Source: Berkiella_A sp050252335
GTDB taxonomy: Bacteria; Pseudomonadota; Gammaproteobacteria; Berkiellales; Berkiellaceae
Direction: 5' to 3'
Assembly (NCBI GenBank): GCA_050252335.1
Contig: JBFWLB010000019.1
Span: 1-43,791 of the forward strand
Length of the DNA stretch: 43,791 bases
The position numbers were made by a program, and so were the translations under genes. Shown piece by piece: positions 25,303-32,879 of the stretch. Under the pieces are notes generated by a model that saw nothing but the letters and a program-made list of their open reading frames with translations, did not search any database and was not told the DNA's origin. Each line of letters begins with the position of its first letter. The stretch's first letter is position 1.

Positions 25303-25708
25303 AAAATATTCTTATGATAAAGAGACGAGAATAGAATGTTTAAATCGTATAGAATTATTTAAATTGCGTGAGCATTTAAATACAGAGCAATTGCCAATTA
25401 CTTATATTGCATTGCAGGATGGCAAGCCTGTTGGTACAAGCTCTTTGCGAATAACGGATGGCATCCGACCTGATTTAATGCCTTGGTTAGCATCTTTGTT
25501 TGTATTGCCAGAATATCGTGGCAAAGGTATTGCTCAAGCGCTTATTGAAACGGTTAAGCATAAAGCGCAACAATTAAAATATCCAACTTTGTATCTCTTG
25601 GCGTTTGATCAAAGTATTCCACAGTGGTATGCAAAATTAGGTTGGCAAATCATCGGCGATGATTTTCTTCACCATCACCCAATAAAACTTATGGAGATCC
25701 CTTTATAA
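25295..25708 (+). CDS. GNAT-family N-acetyltransferase
   Basis: 137 residues from a GTG that overlaps the end of the thioesterase gene by 8 bases. Motif A, LFVLPEYRGKGIAQALIE, has the R/Q-x2-G-x-G/A acetyl-CoA pyrophosphate loop (RGKGIA), and motif B, LYLLAFDQSIPQWYAKLGW, has the FYxxxGF-like end. This is a complete small GNAT that transfers acetyl from acetyl-CoA to an amine. The substrate is unknown. Its stop is two bases before a GGACAGCCA repeat that leads into the transposase. Confidence 0.92.
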   Translation: MIKKYSYDKETRIECLNRIELFKLREHLNTEQLPITYIALQDGKPVGTSSLRITDGIRPDLMPWLASLFVLPEYRGKGIAQALIETVKHKAQQLKYPTLYLLAFDQSIPQWYAKLGWQIIGDDFLHHHPIKLMEIPL

Positions 25709-25709
25709 A

Positions 25710-25718
25710 GGACAGCCA
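25710..25718 (-). repeat. Single TGGCTGTCC repeat unit upstream of the transposase
   Basis: On the minus strand TGGCTGTCCTTTATAAAGG; the tail forms the palindrome CCTTTATAAAGG (25700-25711). It is in inverse orientation to the three units behind the transposase (26954-27016), so the two loci bracket the gene. Confidence 0.65.
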
Positions 25719-25725
25719 CATTAAG

Positions 25726-25755
25726 TTGATTCACCCAAAATTTATACGCTAGAAT
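25726..25755 (+). promoter_or_regulatory. Sigma-70-type promoter of the transposase
   Basis: TTGATT (25726-25731), an 18-base spacer and TAGAAT (25750-25755), 32 bases before the ATG. Confidence 0.5.
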
Positions 25756-25787
25756 TCTTTTCAGTAAAAGGGAAATTATTTTAGCTT

Positions 25788-26810
25788 ATGACCTTAGCCC
25801 GTTCAGAACAAATTGATTTAGATGCAACACCGTATTATCACGTCATGAATCGATGTGTGCGTCGTAGTTTTCTCTGCGGTTTTGATGAATTAACGCAAAG
25901 AGATTATTCACATCGTAAAGCGTGGATTGTCGATCGATTAAAATATTTAGCCGATATTTTTGCCATCAAAATCTGTGCTTATGCAATTATGAGTAATCAT
26001 TATCATGTTGTTTTATATGTGGAAGAAAAACAGGCACAAGCTTGGTCAGAAGAAGAAATTATTCATCGCTGGTCAGCTATTTTCCCAAAAGACGCCAAAG
26101 AAAATAAACATTTAAAGCAAAAAATTCAGCTTTGGAAAGAGCGCCTTACCAGTATCAGCTGGTTTATGCGTTGCTTAAATGAAAAAATAGCGCGAGACGT
26201 GAATGACGAAGATGATATGGCTGGTCGTTTTTGGGAAGGGCGCTTTAAATCCCAAGCCTTATTAGATGAAGGGGCACTTTTAAGTGCTATGGTCTATGTT
26301 GACTTAAATCCAGTGAGGGCAGGCATTGTTAAAACGCCCGAAGAATCAGAGTTCACCTCTATTTATGAGCGTATTCAGCATATTTCTAAGCAATTAACAG
26401 TTAATAAACCAAGATCTATCAAGCAACAAAAACGTGAAAGTGCGGGTGTATATAATAATCTTTCACAACCCAAATCTTTGGTGCCTTTTACAGATATTTC
26501 AACACATTATTCTCATGCCATCGATTTTAAGTTGGTCGATTATTTGGAGCTTGTGGACTATACGGGTCGAGTTATTCGCGATGATAAAGAGACTGGTTCT
26601 ATCCCTGAGCATCTAGCCCCTATCTTGACTCGATTACAATTCAAGCCTACAAACTGGGTGTCATTGGTTAAAAATTTAGGTAAAAGTTTTTCTCATGCAG
26701 TGGGAAGTGAAATTTTACTACTGAATTTTGCGAATGCCAAAGAGGGGCGGAAAGGCTTAAAAGGCATTACCCAAGCAAAGAAAAGCTATTCTAATATATG
26801 CGTTGCTTAG
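25788..26810 (+). CDS. REP-associated tyrosine transposase (RAYT, IS200/Y1-like)
   Basis: A 340-residue member of the Y1 HUH transposase group. The N-terminus TPYYHVMNRCVRRSFLCG is typical of RAYTs. KICAYAIMSNHYHVVLYV holds the metal-binding H71-Y-H73 motif. GRFWEGRFKSQALLDE and YVDLNPVRAGIV...P...EFTSIY carry the remaining family blocks. The C-terminal third is basic (KQQKRE) and extends beyond the short E. coli enzyme (about 165 residues). RAYTs are single-copy domesticated transposases that nick and spread short palindromic repeats. The bracketing TGGCTGTCC repeats fit that role. The gene appears intact. Confidence 0.9.
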   Translation: MTLARSEQIDLDATPYYHVMNRCVRRSFLCGFDELTQRDYSHRKAWIVDRLKYLADIFAIKICAYAIMSNHYHVVLYVEEKQAQAWSEEEIIHRWSAIFPKDAKENKHLKQKIQLWKERLTSISWFMRCLNEKIARDVNDEDDMAGRFWEGRFKSQALLDEGALLSAMVYVDLNPVRAGIVKTPEESEFTSIYERIQHISKQLTVNKPRSIKQQKRESAGVYNNLSQPKSLVPFTDISTHYSHAIDFKLVDYLELVDYTGRVIRDDKETGSIPEHLAPILTRLQFKPTNWVSLVKNLGKSFSHAVGSEILLLNFANAKEGRKGLKGITQAKKSYSNICVA

Positions 26811-27117
26811 TTTAATATCTCACTTCATTATTTCTTAGTATTTCATACGAATGCTTAGAATTCAGCATGAAAAGCATTTTCTGCTTAACTTTTATTTCCA
26901 ATTCACATCAGAAAAGAAAGTATAAAACGGTGTTTTTACAGAAGATTTAATTATGGCTGTCCTTAATAAATCTATAAATATAGATGTGGCTGTCCTGAAA
27001 ATATAACTGGATGTCCTGAATGAGGATCTATATTTTTATACAGTTTTTATTCTTCATCTCACATACGCGGGATTATCTGTTACACTGAACATAGGTTAAT
27101 AATATTTTTATTTTCAT
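26811..27117. other. 307-base region behind the transposase with repeat array
   Basis: No gene is seen. AATGCTT (26850-26856) and AAGCATT (26872-26878) with TTTCTG behind form a weak terminator for the transposase. The triple repeat at 26954-27016 follows. No ribosome site or clear promoter is seen before the ATP-grasp gene at 27118. Confidence 0.5.
26954..27016 (+). repeat. Three TGGCTGTCC-type repeat units with internal palindrome
   Basis: Units start at 26954 and 26987 (TGGCTGTCC, exact) and 27008 (TGGATGTCC, degenerate). Between the first two lies a perfect palindrome ATCTATA-AA-TATAGAT (26970-26985). The order of two exact and one degenerate unit matches the array at 17229-17301 read on the other strand. 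This looks like the target and product of the neighbouring transposase. Confidence 0.7.
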
Positions 27118-28209
27118 ATGCATAATATCGCAAAATTGTACTATAAAAGTGCACAAGATCTAGGATTGCATCCAGTCCGCTTGGAAAGAGAGATGGCTGG
27201 GTTCTATTTTACTTTGGGAAAAAATGTATATTATTTTCGAGGCGGTTTAACACCGTTTAATAGCGTTGTGAGCTCATCTATTGGTGCTAATAAATTTAGT
27301 ACAAATAAACTGCTTGAGATGGCCAATATTCCAGTACCCAAATCAACAGGCTTTACCTTAGAGCAGTTTAAAAAGAATGGCTGGAGCACAGAAGATTTAA
27401 CATATCCATTGGTTGCAAAGCCAACTTGGGATACCGCTTGTGGTTATAAAGTGGTTTGTAACATCAAAGATGAAGAAAAATTGATGGAATATGTTAATAA
27501 ATATATTAAATTAACTAAATGTATTAGCTTAGAAGAATACCACCCAGGCTTACGCTCTTATAGAGTTTTGGTATATTATGGTAGGGTTATAGGGCTCGTT
27601 GAGCGGATTCCCGCCCATGTTGTTGGTGATGGGAAAAATGCAATTCGTGAATTAATCAAAATTCAAAATGAAAAAAGAAAATCCCAAAAAAAGACGATTC
27701 CGACAGGGCCAATTTCTTTAAATGAAGAAACTTGGACTATTTTCAAAGATTTGAATATCAGTGTTGATACAGTACCTGCAGCAGGAGAAAAGATACCTTT
27801 GCGCTATATCTGCAATTCAACACATGGTGGCACCTTTATAGGTTTAAATCCCAAAATTGTGTGCGAAGATAATCAAAAATTGGCTGTGCGTGCAGCCGAA
27901 GCCTTAGGGTTGAATCTAGCAGGCTTTGATGTATTGTGCGAAGACATCACACAGCCTATTGCTAAGACCAGAGGTGTATTCATTGAAGTGAATGTTGATC
28001 CTGATATCACGATTCATGAAAGTAACAAAGAAGGATTTCCGCAACGCGTCAGCAAAATAATGCTTAAAAAAATAATTATGGAACATCCATTTTTATATTT
28101 ATATGAGCAAATAAAGCACCACAAATATGCAAGCATGTTTCTCCGACTCTCAAGCGTACTTGCCTTATTTGCAGGCTTGATGTGGAGCATTCGTTATTAC
28201 ACTCAATAA
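27118..28209 (+). CDS. ATP-grasp ligase, cyanophycin synthetase/GshF-like, with C-terminal membrane anchor
   Basis: A 363-residue stand-alone ATP-grasp domain. NKFSTNKLLEMANIPVPKS, the Lys-bearing YPLVAKPTWD, YHPGLRSYRVLVYYGRVIGL followed by VERIPAHVVGDG, and the metal-binding FIEVNVDPDITIHES match the ATP-grasp part of cyanophycin synthetases and bifunctional GshF. These form amide bonds between carboxylates and amines through an acyl phosphate. The other domains of those enzymes are missing. Residues about 339-358 (FLRLSSVLALFAGLMWSI) look like a membrane anchor. No good ribosome site precedes the ATG; a GGAAAGAG before Met26 offers an alternative start. A PLP decarboxylase follows after 24 bases, suggesting joint action on an amino acid or amine. 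The substrates are unknown. Confidence 0.82.
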   Translation: MHNIAKLYYKSAQDLGLHPVRLEREMAGFYFTLGKNVYYFRGGLTPFNSVVSSSIGANKFSTNKLLEMANIPVPKSTGFTLEQFKKNGWSTEDLTYPLVAKPTWDTACGYKVVCNIKDEEKLMEYVNKYIKLTKCISLEEYHPGLRSYRVLVYYGRVIGLVERIPAHVVGDGKNAIRELIKIQNEKRKSQKKTIPTGPISLNEETWTIFKDLNISVDTVPAAGEKIPLRYICNSTHGGTFIGLNPKIVCEDNQKLAVRAAEALGLNLAGFDVLCEDITQPIAKTRGVFIEVNVDPDITIHESNKEGFPQRVSKIMLKKIIMEHPFLYLYEQIKHHKYASMFLRLSSVLALFAGLMWSIRYYTQ

Positions 28210-28233
28210 AAATACTAAAAAAAAGAGATTGTC

Positions 28234-29445
28234 ATGGATGATTTACTGCGTGATTTTGATACAAAAAATAGAGCTATCAAAAATCTAGGAGCTTTTTCTT
28301 CTACCTATATGCCCAAAGAAGCAGAAGAAATATTTATAAAATTTTCATCTATTAATGCCGTTGATAGTTGTGCATATCCTGAAGTAGAAGAGATGTCGCA
28401 ATATTGTGGTAATTTTCTATTAGATATGTTTCATGCCTCTTCTCCTGAGCGATATCAATTTTTTCCGACATCGGGATCTTCAGAGGCAATTTTTTTAGCA
28501 ATTTTATTGTTTAAAAATTATTGGAAAGCGTATCATCCAGATAGCACGATAAAACCTAATCTAATCATTCATCAAACCAGTCATGTTGCTTTTATTTCAG
28601 CTGCGAAGGCACTTGATGTAGAGCTTAAGATCGTAGAAAAAGACCATGAAAGCCTCACATGGAATTTATCTCAACTTAAAGAAAATATAGATAAAGGCAC
28701 CATTGGTGTTGTTTGTACTTTGGGGGCAACAACAACCTTGGTGATGGACGAAGTTGAGAAAATAAATGCTGTTTTAGAATCAATATCCGGTCACTCAGAC
28801 TATTTGATTCCTATTCATGTTGATGCTGCCAGTGGTGGGTTCATTGCACCTTTTATTTACCCTGATTTTATATGGGACTTCCGTCTTTCTCATGTAAAAT
28901 CCATCAATGTATCTAGCCATAAATATGGCCTGGTCTATCCAAGTTTAGGGTGGTTGTGTGTTGATGAAACAATTTGTGATGATAAATTGAAAAATGAAAA
29001 TACCTATTTAGGGAAATCGATGAAGCGTTTACCCTTACATTTTTCTCACTCTGCATCACATGTTGCTACACAGTTCTATCATTTTAAAAATTTAGGCAGG
29101 TCTGGATATGCTGATATTATGCAGGATTTATATAGAAAAAATAAATTAATTGTTGAAGGTTTGAAAGAATTTCCAGAGCTTGAGATGATAACACCGAGTC
29201 ATTTATTCTCTATCCCAGGTGTTATTATGCGAGCATCCAATCAGAGACAGGATGATCTGCGTTCGCTTTCTCAATATCTTATAAAGCTAGGTTGGCATTT
29301 ACCAGTCTTTAACAACAATGCAGTGAATCAAGGCGCATCACAAACTTGGGCTGCAAGAATTGTGATACGCTATGGATTGAGTGATGATCTTATTTGCCAA
29401 TTATTAGGCGATATAAAAAAATATTTTTCGAGTAAATTTTATTAG
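28234..29445 (+). CDS. Group II PLP-dependent amino-acid decarboxylase (glutamate-decarboxylase-like)
   Basis: A 403-residue fold-type I enzyme. TSGSSEAIFLAIL binds the phosphate region of the cofactor, D197 in HVDAASGGFIAPF contacts the pyridine nitrogen, and K230 in NVSSHKYGLVYPSLGW is the Schiff-base lysine. The SGGF and HKYGL blocks are closest to glutamate decarboxylases of the GadB group. At about 403 residues it is shorter than GadB (466) and lacks the acid-sensing N-terminal tail. It follows the ATP-grasp gene by 24 bases behind AAAGAGA. The amino acid cannot be told from the sequence; glutamate is only the nearest guess. No GadC-type antiporter is nearby, so acid resistance is less likely than biosynthesis. 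Confidence 0.88.
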   Translation: MDDLLRDFDTKNRAIKNLGAFSSTYMPKEAEEIFIKFSSINAVDSCAYPEVEEMSQYCGNFLLDMFHASSPERYQFFPTSGSSEAIFLAILLFKNYWKAYHPDSTIKPNLIIHQTSHVAFISAAKALDVELKIVEKDHESLTWNLSQLKENIDKGTIGVVCTLGATTTLVMDEVEKINAVLESISGHSDYLIPIHVDAASGGFIAPFIYPDFIWDFRLSHVKSINVSSHKYGLVYPSLGWLCVDETICDDKLKNENTYLGKSMKRLPLHFSHSASHVATQFYHFKNLGRSGYADIMQDLYRKNKLIVEGLKEFPELEMITPSHLFSIPGVIMRASNQRQDDLRSLSQYLIKLGWHLPVFNNNAVNQGASQTWAARIVIRYGLSDDLICQLLGDIKKYFSSKFY

Positions 29446-29452
29446 AAGCGGT

Positions 29453-29496
29453 CTCAAAAACGTTGCAGTTCTTTTTGCGCTGTTCACGTTTTGAGC
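29453..29496. terminator. Imperfect hairpin between convergent decarboxylase and methyltransferase genes
   Basis: The GGTCTCAAAAACG and CGTTTTGAGCC segments can pair with small bulges across the gap between the two stop codons. There is no T-run. Confidence 0.35.
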
Positions 29497-29502
29497 CAGC
29501 CT

Positions 29503-30546
29503 CTAGGGTTTTTGACCAACTAAAACAGAAAATACATTGCTAGCACGGCCGCGATGAAGACTTGCAATCTTAAAACCAACATTTGCCAATAGTTCTTCAT
29601 ATTCTTTGCCTGATTTAAAAACAGCAGCTTCAAAATTATCCCAAAAGAGATAGCGATATTCTAAGACCAATGAGCAATCACGATTTTCTTCAAGAAAAGC
29701 TTCTGTAATGGCAATTAAGCCACCTGTTTGGAGTGCTGCATATGCTTTATGCAATATCATGATTGAGGTTTCATGTGACCAATCCCATAATACTCTAGAA
29801 AAAATCATAAGATCAAAGCCCTTTGGTAATTCATTATCGTTTAAAAAATCACCAGCAATGACGTTAACACGATCACTTAAGCCTTGTTTTTGAATGTTGT
29901 GTGTTGCTAATGTAGCTGCGTGTGGAAGATTAAAAACACATATTTTCAAATGAGGGAATCTTTTTGCTAAATTGCATGCAATGGTTCCATCTCCGCCACC
30001 GACATCGAGCACTGTGCTAACTTTTGTAAAATCAAAGTGCTTGAGCAATGCTTCATAAGGTGGAAATGCAGTATCTCTCATCCATTCTTCTAAGAGTTCG
30101 GTATCTTGATAGCTTTGAGGTGGCCAATTAACTGAAAATTTAACAGTGGAGCCATTTAGCACATCATGAAAATTTTCTTCTGCAAAGCGCTGTAGAGACT
30201 CAATCATGTCAACACATTCTAGCCATATGGGTTTGCCTTTCTCTGCAAGAAATTTTTGACAAAGCGGAGAGAGAGAATAATAAATAATGTTTTCACGAGT
30301 TGTTTTTTTGAGTAAATATTCTACGGATAATAAATGGAGCCATTTTTTAGTTCGAAGTGGATGGCTTTTGAGTTGTTCAATAATCTCGTCTTCAGAGTAT
30401 TCGTTTTTGTGTCGATAGATATCTAATATTTTTGATTGAATCAGTGTTTCAAATAATTTAGCTCTCACGCCACCTGCAAGCGTGCTAAAAGCAAATCGTC
30501 TTATTTCATGTGGGAAATCTTGAATATTGTCCATGTAAGCATCCAT
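29503..30546 (-). CDS. SAM-dependent O-methyltransferase, Methyltransf_2 family
   Basis: A 347-residue protein with the layout of plant-type/hydroxyindole O-methyltransferases. An N-terminal helical dimerisation and winged-helix part (1-110, VRAKLFETLIQSKILDIY) comes first, then the SAM-binding motif VLDVGGGDGT (D181 to G187). VCFNLPHAA-like CVFNLPHAA, then VNVIAGDFLND, follow, and the catalytic-region FSRVLWDWSHE with LWDWSHE in place of the usual VLHDWSDE is near 255. The family methylates hydroxyl groups of small molecules. It faces the decarboxylase tail to tail and diverges from the oxygenase-like gene at 30667. A 14-base palindrome covers its leader. It may modify the product of the neighbouring ligase and decarboxylase. 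Confidence 0.87.
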   Translation of the reverse strand: MDAYMDNIQDFPHEIRRFAFSTLAGGVRAKLFETLIQSKILDIYRHKNEYSEDEIIEQLKSHPLRTKKWLHLLSVEYLLKKTTRENIIYYSLSPLCQKFLAEKGKPIWLECVDMIESLQRFAEENFHDVLNGSTVKFSVNWPPQSYQDTELLEEWMRDTAFPPYEALLKHFDFTKVSTVLDVGGGDGTIACNLAKRFPHLKICVFNLPHAATLATHNIQKQGLSDRVNVIAGDFLNDNELPKGFDLMIFSRVLWDWSHETSIMILHKAYAALQTGGLIAITEAFLEENRDCSLVLEYRYLFWDNFEAAVFKSGKEYEELLANVGFKIASLHRGRASNVFSVLVGQKP

Positions 30547-30548
30547 TT

Positions 30549-30562
30549 ATTGTCATGACAAT
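30549..30562. promoter_or_regulatory. 14-base perfect palindrome at the methyltransferase start
   Basis: ATTGTCATGACAAT lies two bases upstream of the methyltransferase start codon, where a ribosome site would be expected, and in the 120-base gap to the divergent oxygenase-like gene. It is a plausible repressor site for the divergent pair. Confidence 0.45.
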
Positions 30563-30666
30563 TAGCTTGGATTGTGTTGCACTTGCTTGTTCCGTTTTAT
30601 CGTTGTTCTCATGTATTATAGTTCTAAAAAATCTTTCTACTTAAAACGCATATACTACATGTTAAT

Positions 30667-31440
30667 ATGAAAAAGAAAAAAACAAGCTTATTTTCTAACT
30701 GCTTTCATCGAATGAAAGATGTATATTTAAACATCAAGCTTAATCTAATTTCAAAGCAGTATCCAGTTATGCCCATCATACAATATCCATGTTATAAATC
30801 GATGGATGAATTTATAGATACAAAGCAATTAAAAGCAATTGATCAGGAAGTAACGCAGTTTATTGAATCGTATTTAATGACGGAGCAAGCGAATACACGA
30901 CATTTTGAAACTGGAGAGATAACGCAATTTCCATGGCAAAGTAAAGTGACAAAAAGTTACGTTGTGCAGTTAACCCGACATGCTACGGAATATGATTATC
31001 TTGATATTAATAAGCCTGAGTTATGGAATCTAACAAAATATGCGAAACAAGTTCCTCTTTTAATGGCCTTTATCCGCACTTTACCCTTTGAGAAAACAGC
31101 GAGAATAATGATTATCTTTGACAAAGGTGGTCATGGGGTAACTGCACATCGAGATCACTCTATTCAAGATCTATGCCATGAATTTATTTGGTTTAGAACA
31201 AATTTTAATAAACAATTCTATGTTTATCACAACAAGCAGAAAAAATATATTGAATCGTATTCTGCTTGGTTTGATACTGTCAATCAATTGCATGGTTCTG
31301 ATCCGGCACAAACACTCAACTTTAGCATTCGAGTTGATGGAATTTTTAATGAGGAGATGCAAAAGAAAATCCCTTTTCCTGCCATCAATCCTGCTTCTCG
31401 TTCTGCTTACTGGGCATGTAGGAAGACGGCATCAAGATAA
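30667..31440 (+). CDS. 2-oxoglutarate/Fe(II) oxygenase-like protein
   Basis: A 257-residue protein. H161-x-D163 in GHGVTAHRDHS, the distal H209 in NQLHGSDPAQTLNFSI and R222 in SIRVDG reproduce the iron-binding HxD...H triad and the 2-oxoglutarate-binding Arg 13 residues later, as in aspartyl/asparaginyl hydroxylase-like and related double-stranded beta-helix oxygenases. The first 60 residues are basic with a hydrophobic stretch (about 20-45), and residues 60-150 are unassigned. There is no clear ribosome site. It diverges from the O-methyltransferase and converges on the beta-lactamase, whose stop is 13 bases away. Hydroxylation of a small molecule or peptide is inferred from the motif only. 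Confidence 0.62.
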   Translation: MKKKKTSLFSNCFHRMKDVYLNIKLNLISKQYPVMPIIQYPCYKSMDEFIDTKQLKAIDQEVTQFIESYLMTEQANTRHFETGEITQFPWQSKVTKSYVVQLTRHATEYDYLDINKPELWNLTKYAKQVPLLMAFIRTLPFEKTARIMIIFDKGGHGVTAHRDHSIQDLCHEFIWFRTNFNKQFYVYHNKQKKYIESYSAWFDTVNQLHGSDPAQTLNFSIRVDGIFNEEMQKKIPFPAINPASRSAYWACRKTASR

Positions 31441-31453
31441 GAAGCTACAGCCT

Positions 31454-32233
31454 CTAGATTATAAGACTTATGAGATTATCTTTTACGATTTCTTTAGCAA
31501 TTCTGCCTGCACTAATGGGAAGATTTTCAGCTTCAACATATTGTGCAAATACGATGCGTCTATCTCCTTTTTCTACCCAACCCACGAACCAGCCTGTTTT
31601 ATAGCTGCCGCCCGTTTTGCCAAATAGTTGCCAATCTTCCCATATTTTTTCTTGTTTAATAATTTGGATAGTATTTTGTTGTGCATTTTTTGAGACGGGT
31701 AATTCATTTTTTGATAATTTCTCAAGAAATTCGACTTGCTCTATAGGCGATATTTGCAAAGAACTACCGAGCCAGGCATGCGAAAGACCATCGTTTTTTC
31801 CTGGTGTTCCTGACACATCTTTATTGCCATAATTAAATTTATTTGTATAAACAATAAAGTTTTCTTTGCCTAAATGTTTGGTGATTTCTTGTGAATACCA
31901 TATAACGGAGTATTGCATCCAAGATGTGGGTGTTTGTACTTTTTCATGGAGTTTCATGATAGGGTATTTATTGGGCTGAAAAAGATCGCCTAATTGTTGT
32001 TTTAATTCAGGCGTGAATGCTAATTCTGGCTCTTGTGGTGTCTTTAGGATACCAGCATCAAAACCCATCACGGCAAGTGGAATTTTGAACGTTGAAAAAG
32101 GAGAATGACGTTTTGTGCACTCACCTTCTTGTTTGATAATTTTACCATTTTCTGTCGCTAGAAAGCAGTTTTCTGAGCTTTGAGCGGTGATTGTAAAAAG
32201 AGAGCATACGATTAGGATGAGCCATTTATGCAT
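31454..32233 (-). CDS. Class D (OXA-type) beta-lactamase
   Basis: A 259-residue periplasmic serine beta-lactamase. The signal peptide MHKWLILIVCSLFTITAQSS is followed by the class D motifs: S47-T-F-K50 (nucleophile and the lysine that is carbamylated), S109-V-I in WMQYSVIWYSQ, Y135-G-N137, K206-T-G208, and GWFVGW. All are intact, so it should hydrolyse penicillins. It resembles chromosomal OXA enzymes of environmental bacteria. The ribosome site AGGTTC is upstream. It shares the repeat-bounded stretch with the ligase/decarboxylase genes and has no adjacent regulator, integron or transposon end, so it is likely chromosomal. Confidence 0.95.
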   Translation of the reverse strand: MHKWLILIVCSLFTITAQSSENCFLATENGKIIKQEGECTKRHSPFSTFKIPLAVMGFDAGILKTPQEPELAFTPELKQQLGDLFQPNKYPIMKLHEKVQTPTSWMQYSVIWYSQEITKHLGKENFIVYTNKFNYGNKDVSGTPGKNDGLSHAWLGSSLQISPIEQVEFLEKLSKNELPVSKNAQQNTIQIIKQEKIWEDWQLFGKTGGSYKTGWFVGWVEKGDRRIVFAQYVEAENLPISAGRIAKEIVKDNLISLII

Positions 32234-32259
32234 GATTAGAACCTATAAATAAATTAGAA

Positions 32260-32682
32260 TTAAACTTTCTTGCGAAGTCTGAGCTTGTCTTGCGTGAGAG
32301 GGGGGGCCGAAGTCTCATCTATTGAAGACGTATTGATTTGGCCATTTGCATAAGATTCTCTAGATTCTCTGTTACGAGCGATTTCGTATTGAAAGTTCAG
32401 TCTTTCTGTTACTTCAAGAAAAATTTCATCTAGAGGAAGTTGTTTTTTTGCTATAAATTGAGGAGGAAAGGGTAAGATAGATTGTTTATCCTCGTGAATG
32501 ATTGTGCAATCATCACCACTGTCATAGGGAGCGCTTTCATCGTTATGATTGTCTATAAGTGTGGTTGATGGATTCAGTGAGGAAGGCAGTTCTGTATTAT
32601 CTGATGTTGGTGGCGCTTCGATGTCAAAATCTTCTGTCCCTGAGCAATTAGAAATATTCAATCTTGGAAAAATATGGCCCAT
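32260..32682 (-). CDS. Small acidic hypothetical protein
   Basis: A 140-residue polar, mostly disordered protein preceded by AAGGTTGTAAC. The first 80 residues are rich in Asp, Glu, Ser and Asn with several Pro. One helix is likely at about 82-105 (LPLDEIFLEVTERLNFQYEI) and the C-terminus is basic (KLRLRKKV). No signal peptide or known domain is visible. It is 26 bases upstream of the beta-lactamase on the same strand and could be co-transcribed with it. The function is unknown. Confidence 0.55.
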   Translation of the reverse strand: MGHIFPRLNISNCSGTEDFDIEAPPTSDNTELPSSLNPSTTLIDNHNDESAPYDSGDDCTIIHEDKQSILPFPPQFIAKKQLPLDEIFLEVTERLNFQYEIARNRESRESYANGQINTSSIDETSAPPLTQDKLRLRKKV

Positions 32683-32821
32683 GTTACAACCTTAAAGAAT
32701 ATGTCATTCATAAAATAATCAGGAAGTATTTTATGTCAGCTAAATGTTTAAATTGCTAATATACGTCTCAAGCAGCAGTGGTGTCTAGACTCAGCTTAAA
32801 ATTTAGTACTATTTTATTAAA

Positions 32822-32830
32822 GGACAGCCA
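32822..32830 (-). repeat. Single TGGCTGTCC repeat unit
   Basis: On the minus strand TGGCTGTCCTTTAATAAAAT. It is in inverse orientation to the array at 26954-27016, so the two bound the ligase-to-beta-lactamase segment. Confidence 0.6.
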
Positions 32831-32879
32831 AAGAAAAATATGATTGAAAAATGTTTTTTAAATAACTTAAAATTTGCAA

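Noticed and set aside
28234..29445. Glutamate-dependent acid-resistance system
   Set aside because: The decarboxylase is GadB-like, but there is no antiporter gene nearby and the GadB N-terminal tail is missing.
31178..31627. Plus-strand 149-residue frame across the oxygenase-like and beta-lactamase ends
   Set aside because: It overlaps two well-supported genes and resembles no protein family.
31454..32233. Beta-lactamase as an acquired resistance cassette
   Set aside because: No integron attC site, IS pair or other resistance gene is visible, and base composition looks like the neighbours, so a chromosomal gene is likelier.
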